NCBI RefSeq assembly: GCF_036023875.1
Contig: NZ_CP107931.1
Coordinates: 3,410,001 to 3,474,000 of the forward strand
DNA length: 64,000 nt
Source: Mycobacterium sp. NBC_00419
Lineage (GTDB): Bacteria; Actinomycetota; Actinomycetes; Mycobacteriales; Mycobacteriaceae
Direction: 5' to 3'
Under the pieces are notes generated by a model that was given only the letters and a program-made list of their open reading frames with translations, did not search any database and was not told the DNA's origin. Position numbers and translations under genes: made by a program. Positions 62,888 through 64,000 of this stretch are shown here, piece by piece. Position 1 is the first letter of the stretch. Each line of letters opens with the position of its first letter.

Positions 62888-63103
62888 GGCACTCCGGTCT
62901 GTAGGGCGCGCGGCGCGTCGTGATCTATTCCACGCGCCAGCGCGTCGGTGATCTACCGGTCGGTCGGGGTGTCAGCCAAGGTTTTCGGCTAGGTCTTGCC
63001 AGCTAGTCTACGTTGTTGAGCCGGCCGGACGAATCCCGCCCGGAGAGCCCCTGCCGTCAGGTGTTCGGTATCGACGCTGAATCAGACTGCGCAGCAATCT
63101 TTC
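62888..63103. other. Intergenic region upstream of mnhA
   Basis: About 216 bp between mnhA (minus) and the DUF1707 gene (minus). I see no ORF with codon bias here. A TAGTCT at 63004-63009 is a possible plus-strand -10 and would transcribe a GC-rich segment with hairpin potential (GCCGGCCGG, CCCGCCCGG), but I cannot assign an RNA family. The mnhA promoter must also lie here. Confidence 0.4.
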
Positions 63104-63514
63104 TCAGCGGCAGTAGGTCCGGACCGGAAGGGCGTGGCCGACGACGCCGACGGCCCCGCCGAGGATCGGCCAGATCGGCCAGAAGTACCAGGCACCCGCG
63201 GTCAGCGCGACGGCGAGCCAGACGGTCAGCACAATCATGACCATGGCCGCATAGGCGCCCAGGTGCAGCCGCACCGAGGTGCGTGCGGCGCTCTTGCGGG
63301 CTGTGATCCGACGCGGGTCGGTGCGGCGCAGATGGGCCACCGGCAGGTCGGCGACGATGCGGCGCAGGTCGTCGGTGGTCTGTGCGGCGAATGCCGCCTG
63401 GACGCGGGTCTCATACTCGGCGAGGTCCATATATCCCTGGGCGAGGGCCTGGGACAGCAGGTCAGCGGTGGCGGTGCGGTCGTGGTCTCCGACGCGGGCT
63501 GTGGTGGTGTTCAT
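63104..63514 (-). CDS. DUF1707 (SHOCT-like) domain membrane protein
   Basis: This 136-residue protein has the DUF1707 N-terminal segment GDHDRTATADLLSQALAQGYMDLAEYETRVQAAFAAQTTDDLRRIVADLP, then two membrane helices (AAMVMIVLTVWLAVALTAGAWYFWPIWPILGGAVGVVG). The start at 63514 was preferred over 63532 because TATAGT on this strand ends only 3 nt before 63532, leaving no room for transcription to start upstream of that ATG. The function is unknown; the family is common in mycobacteria. Confidence 0.82.
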   Translation of the reverse strand: MNTTTARVGDHDRTATADLLSQALAQGYMDLAEYETRVQAAFAAQTTDDLRRIVADLPVAHLRRTDPRRITARKSAARTSVRLHLGAYAAMVMIVLTVWLAVALTAGAWYFWPIWPILGGAVGVVGHALPVRTYCR

Positions 63515-63535
63515 ACCGTCCAACTTTGACATGTC

Positions 63536-63543
63536 ACTATAGG
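63536..63543. promoter_or_regulatory. Shared -10 region between DUF1707 and SRPBCC genes
   Basis: ACTATAGG reads TATAGT on the minus strand (for the DUF1707 gene at 63514). On the plus strand it reads TATAGG, ending 7 nt before the ATG at 63551. One palindromic CTATAG may serve both directions. Confidence 0.4.
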
Positions 63544-63550
63544 ACTGTCA

Positions 63551-64000
63551 ATGGTTGTGTTGAATGATCGGGTGTCCGAACAACAAGTGGTCAGTGCCAG
63601 CAGTGAGATCGCCGCGCCCGCTGCGGCGATCTTCGACCTCATCGCCGATCCCGCGCGACAGCCGGAATGGGACGGCAACGACAACCTCGGCCATGCCCCG
63701 GCGGGCCAGCGCGTCCGCTCGGCCGGCGCCGTCTTCACCATGACGCTCAACCACGGCGCGGTCCGGGAGAACCACGTGGTCGAGTTCGAGGAGGGGCGGC
63801 TGATCGCCTGGCAGCCCTCCCAGCAGGGGACGCCGCCGCCCGGTCACCTGTGGCGCTGGGAACTGCGCCCGGTCGACCAGGAGCGCACCCTGGTCACCCA
63901 CACCTACGACTGGACCCGGCTGACCGATCCCGCGCGGCTCGAGCGCGCCCGCAACACCACGGCCGAGAACCTCCGCGCCTCGATCGACCGACTGGCAGGC
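63551..64000 (+). CDS. SRPBCC-family (polyketide cyclase/dehydrase-like) protein, 3' partial
   Basis: ATG 63551 opens a frame that runs to the window end without a stop (150 codons seen). The segment EIAAPAAAIFDLIADPARQPEWDGNDNL is the start of an SRPBCC (START-like) domain; TMTLNHGAVRENHVVEF and LWRWELRPVDQERTLVTHTYDW follow in the expected order. Such proteins bind hydrophobic ligands or act as cyclases. Most of the domain is present and only the end is missing. It is divergent from the DUF1707 gene. Confidence 0.85.
   Translation, partial: MVVLNDRVSEQQVVSASSEIAAPAAAIFDLIADPARQPEWDGNDNLGHAPAGQRVRSAGAVFTMTLNHGAVRENHVVEFEEGRLIAWQPSQQGTPPPGHLWRWELRPVDQERTLVTHTYDWTRLTDPARLERARNTTAENLRASIDRLAG

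Noticed and set aside
62888..63103. Small RNA or riboswitch in the region upstream of mnhA
   Set aside because: Only weak hairpins and a possible -10 were seen; no known RNA family pattern could be matched by eye.
63013..63240. 75-codon plus-strand frame upstream of the DUF1707 gene
   Set aside because: Composition is Arg/Ser/Pro shadow-like and it overlaps the DUF1707 coding region antisense.

Overview
The window looks like chromosomal DNA from an environmental, probably rapid-growing mycobacterium (Mycolicibacterium type). Base composition is GC-rich throughout, GTG starts are common, neighbouring genes are often joined by 1-8 bp start/stop overlaps, and many starts sit 6-8 nt after a TANNNT hexamer, as in leaderless mycobacterial genes. 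The order of recognisable genes follows the M. tuberculosis region from purT to the Rv0434 homologue (purT-rhodanese-metZ; fgd1-pta-ackA-pknG-glnH-glnX-mutT3-thiE-thiO-thiS-thiG-lpqL; thiD-thiC; xthA-Rv0428c-def-Rv0430-virR-sodC-Rv0433-Rv0434). This comparison rests on remembered gene order, not a search. Non-tuberculosis genes are inserted between these blocks. I saw no tRNA, rRNA, CRISPR array, insertion sequence or prophage. No gap between genes exceeds about 220 bp.

Layout. 1-2.6 kb: a secreted multidomain chitinase-like protein (cut by the left edge) and a small lipoprotein. 2.6-5.2 kb: an MmpL-type exporter divergent from a MarR regulator over a shared promoter/operator. 5.2-10.1 kb: a COG4637-like ATPase, purT, a membrane protein, a rhodanese, metZ and a small conserved protein. 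10.1-16.6 kb: an SDR enzyme, a GDSL-type lipoprotein, a coupled GNAT plus three luciferase-like monooxygenases, and a metallo-beta-lactamase-fold hydrolase. 16.6-27.5 kb: fgd1, pta-ackA, a VWA membrane protein, a CtaG-like protein and the glnX-glnH-pknG operon. 27.6-31.8 kb: mutT3, thiE, and a TPP riboswitch followed by thiO-thiS-thiG and a coupled SGNH hydrolase.

31.7-41.3 kb: a two-gene permease with a His-rich loop, lpqL, then a transporter-rich insert (NCS2, SulP, APC, DoxX-like, Baeyer-Villiger-type monooxygenase). 41.4-44.6 kb: a second thiamine operon (thiC-thiD-hydrolase) behind its own TPP riboswitch. 44.7-49.7 kb: an MFS exporter, an MgtC/DUF4010 protein, two small unknowns and a medium-chain reductase. 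49.7-55.7 kb: DNA repair (xthA), def, virR, a sodC homologue that has lost its metal ligands, a GCS2-type ligase, and a Lon-substrate-binding-domain protein. 55.8-62.9 kb: a complete mrp/mnh Na+/H+ antiporter operon (A(B)-C-D-E-F-G) ending in a coupled methyltransferase. 62.9-64 kb: a DUF1707 protein divergent from an SRPBCC protein cut by the right edge.

The thiamine genes act together: thiC and thiD make the pyrimidine half, thiO-thiS-thiG the thiazole half, and thiE joins them. The two biosynthetic operons have near-identical promoter cores and TPP riboswitches. GlnX-GlnH-PknG is the amino-acid-sensing kinase module. The most unusual items are the ligand-less SodC, the coupled GNAT/three-monooxygenase cassette, a four-codon leader ORF overlapping the SulP start, and a long near-perfect stem upstream of the APC permease.
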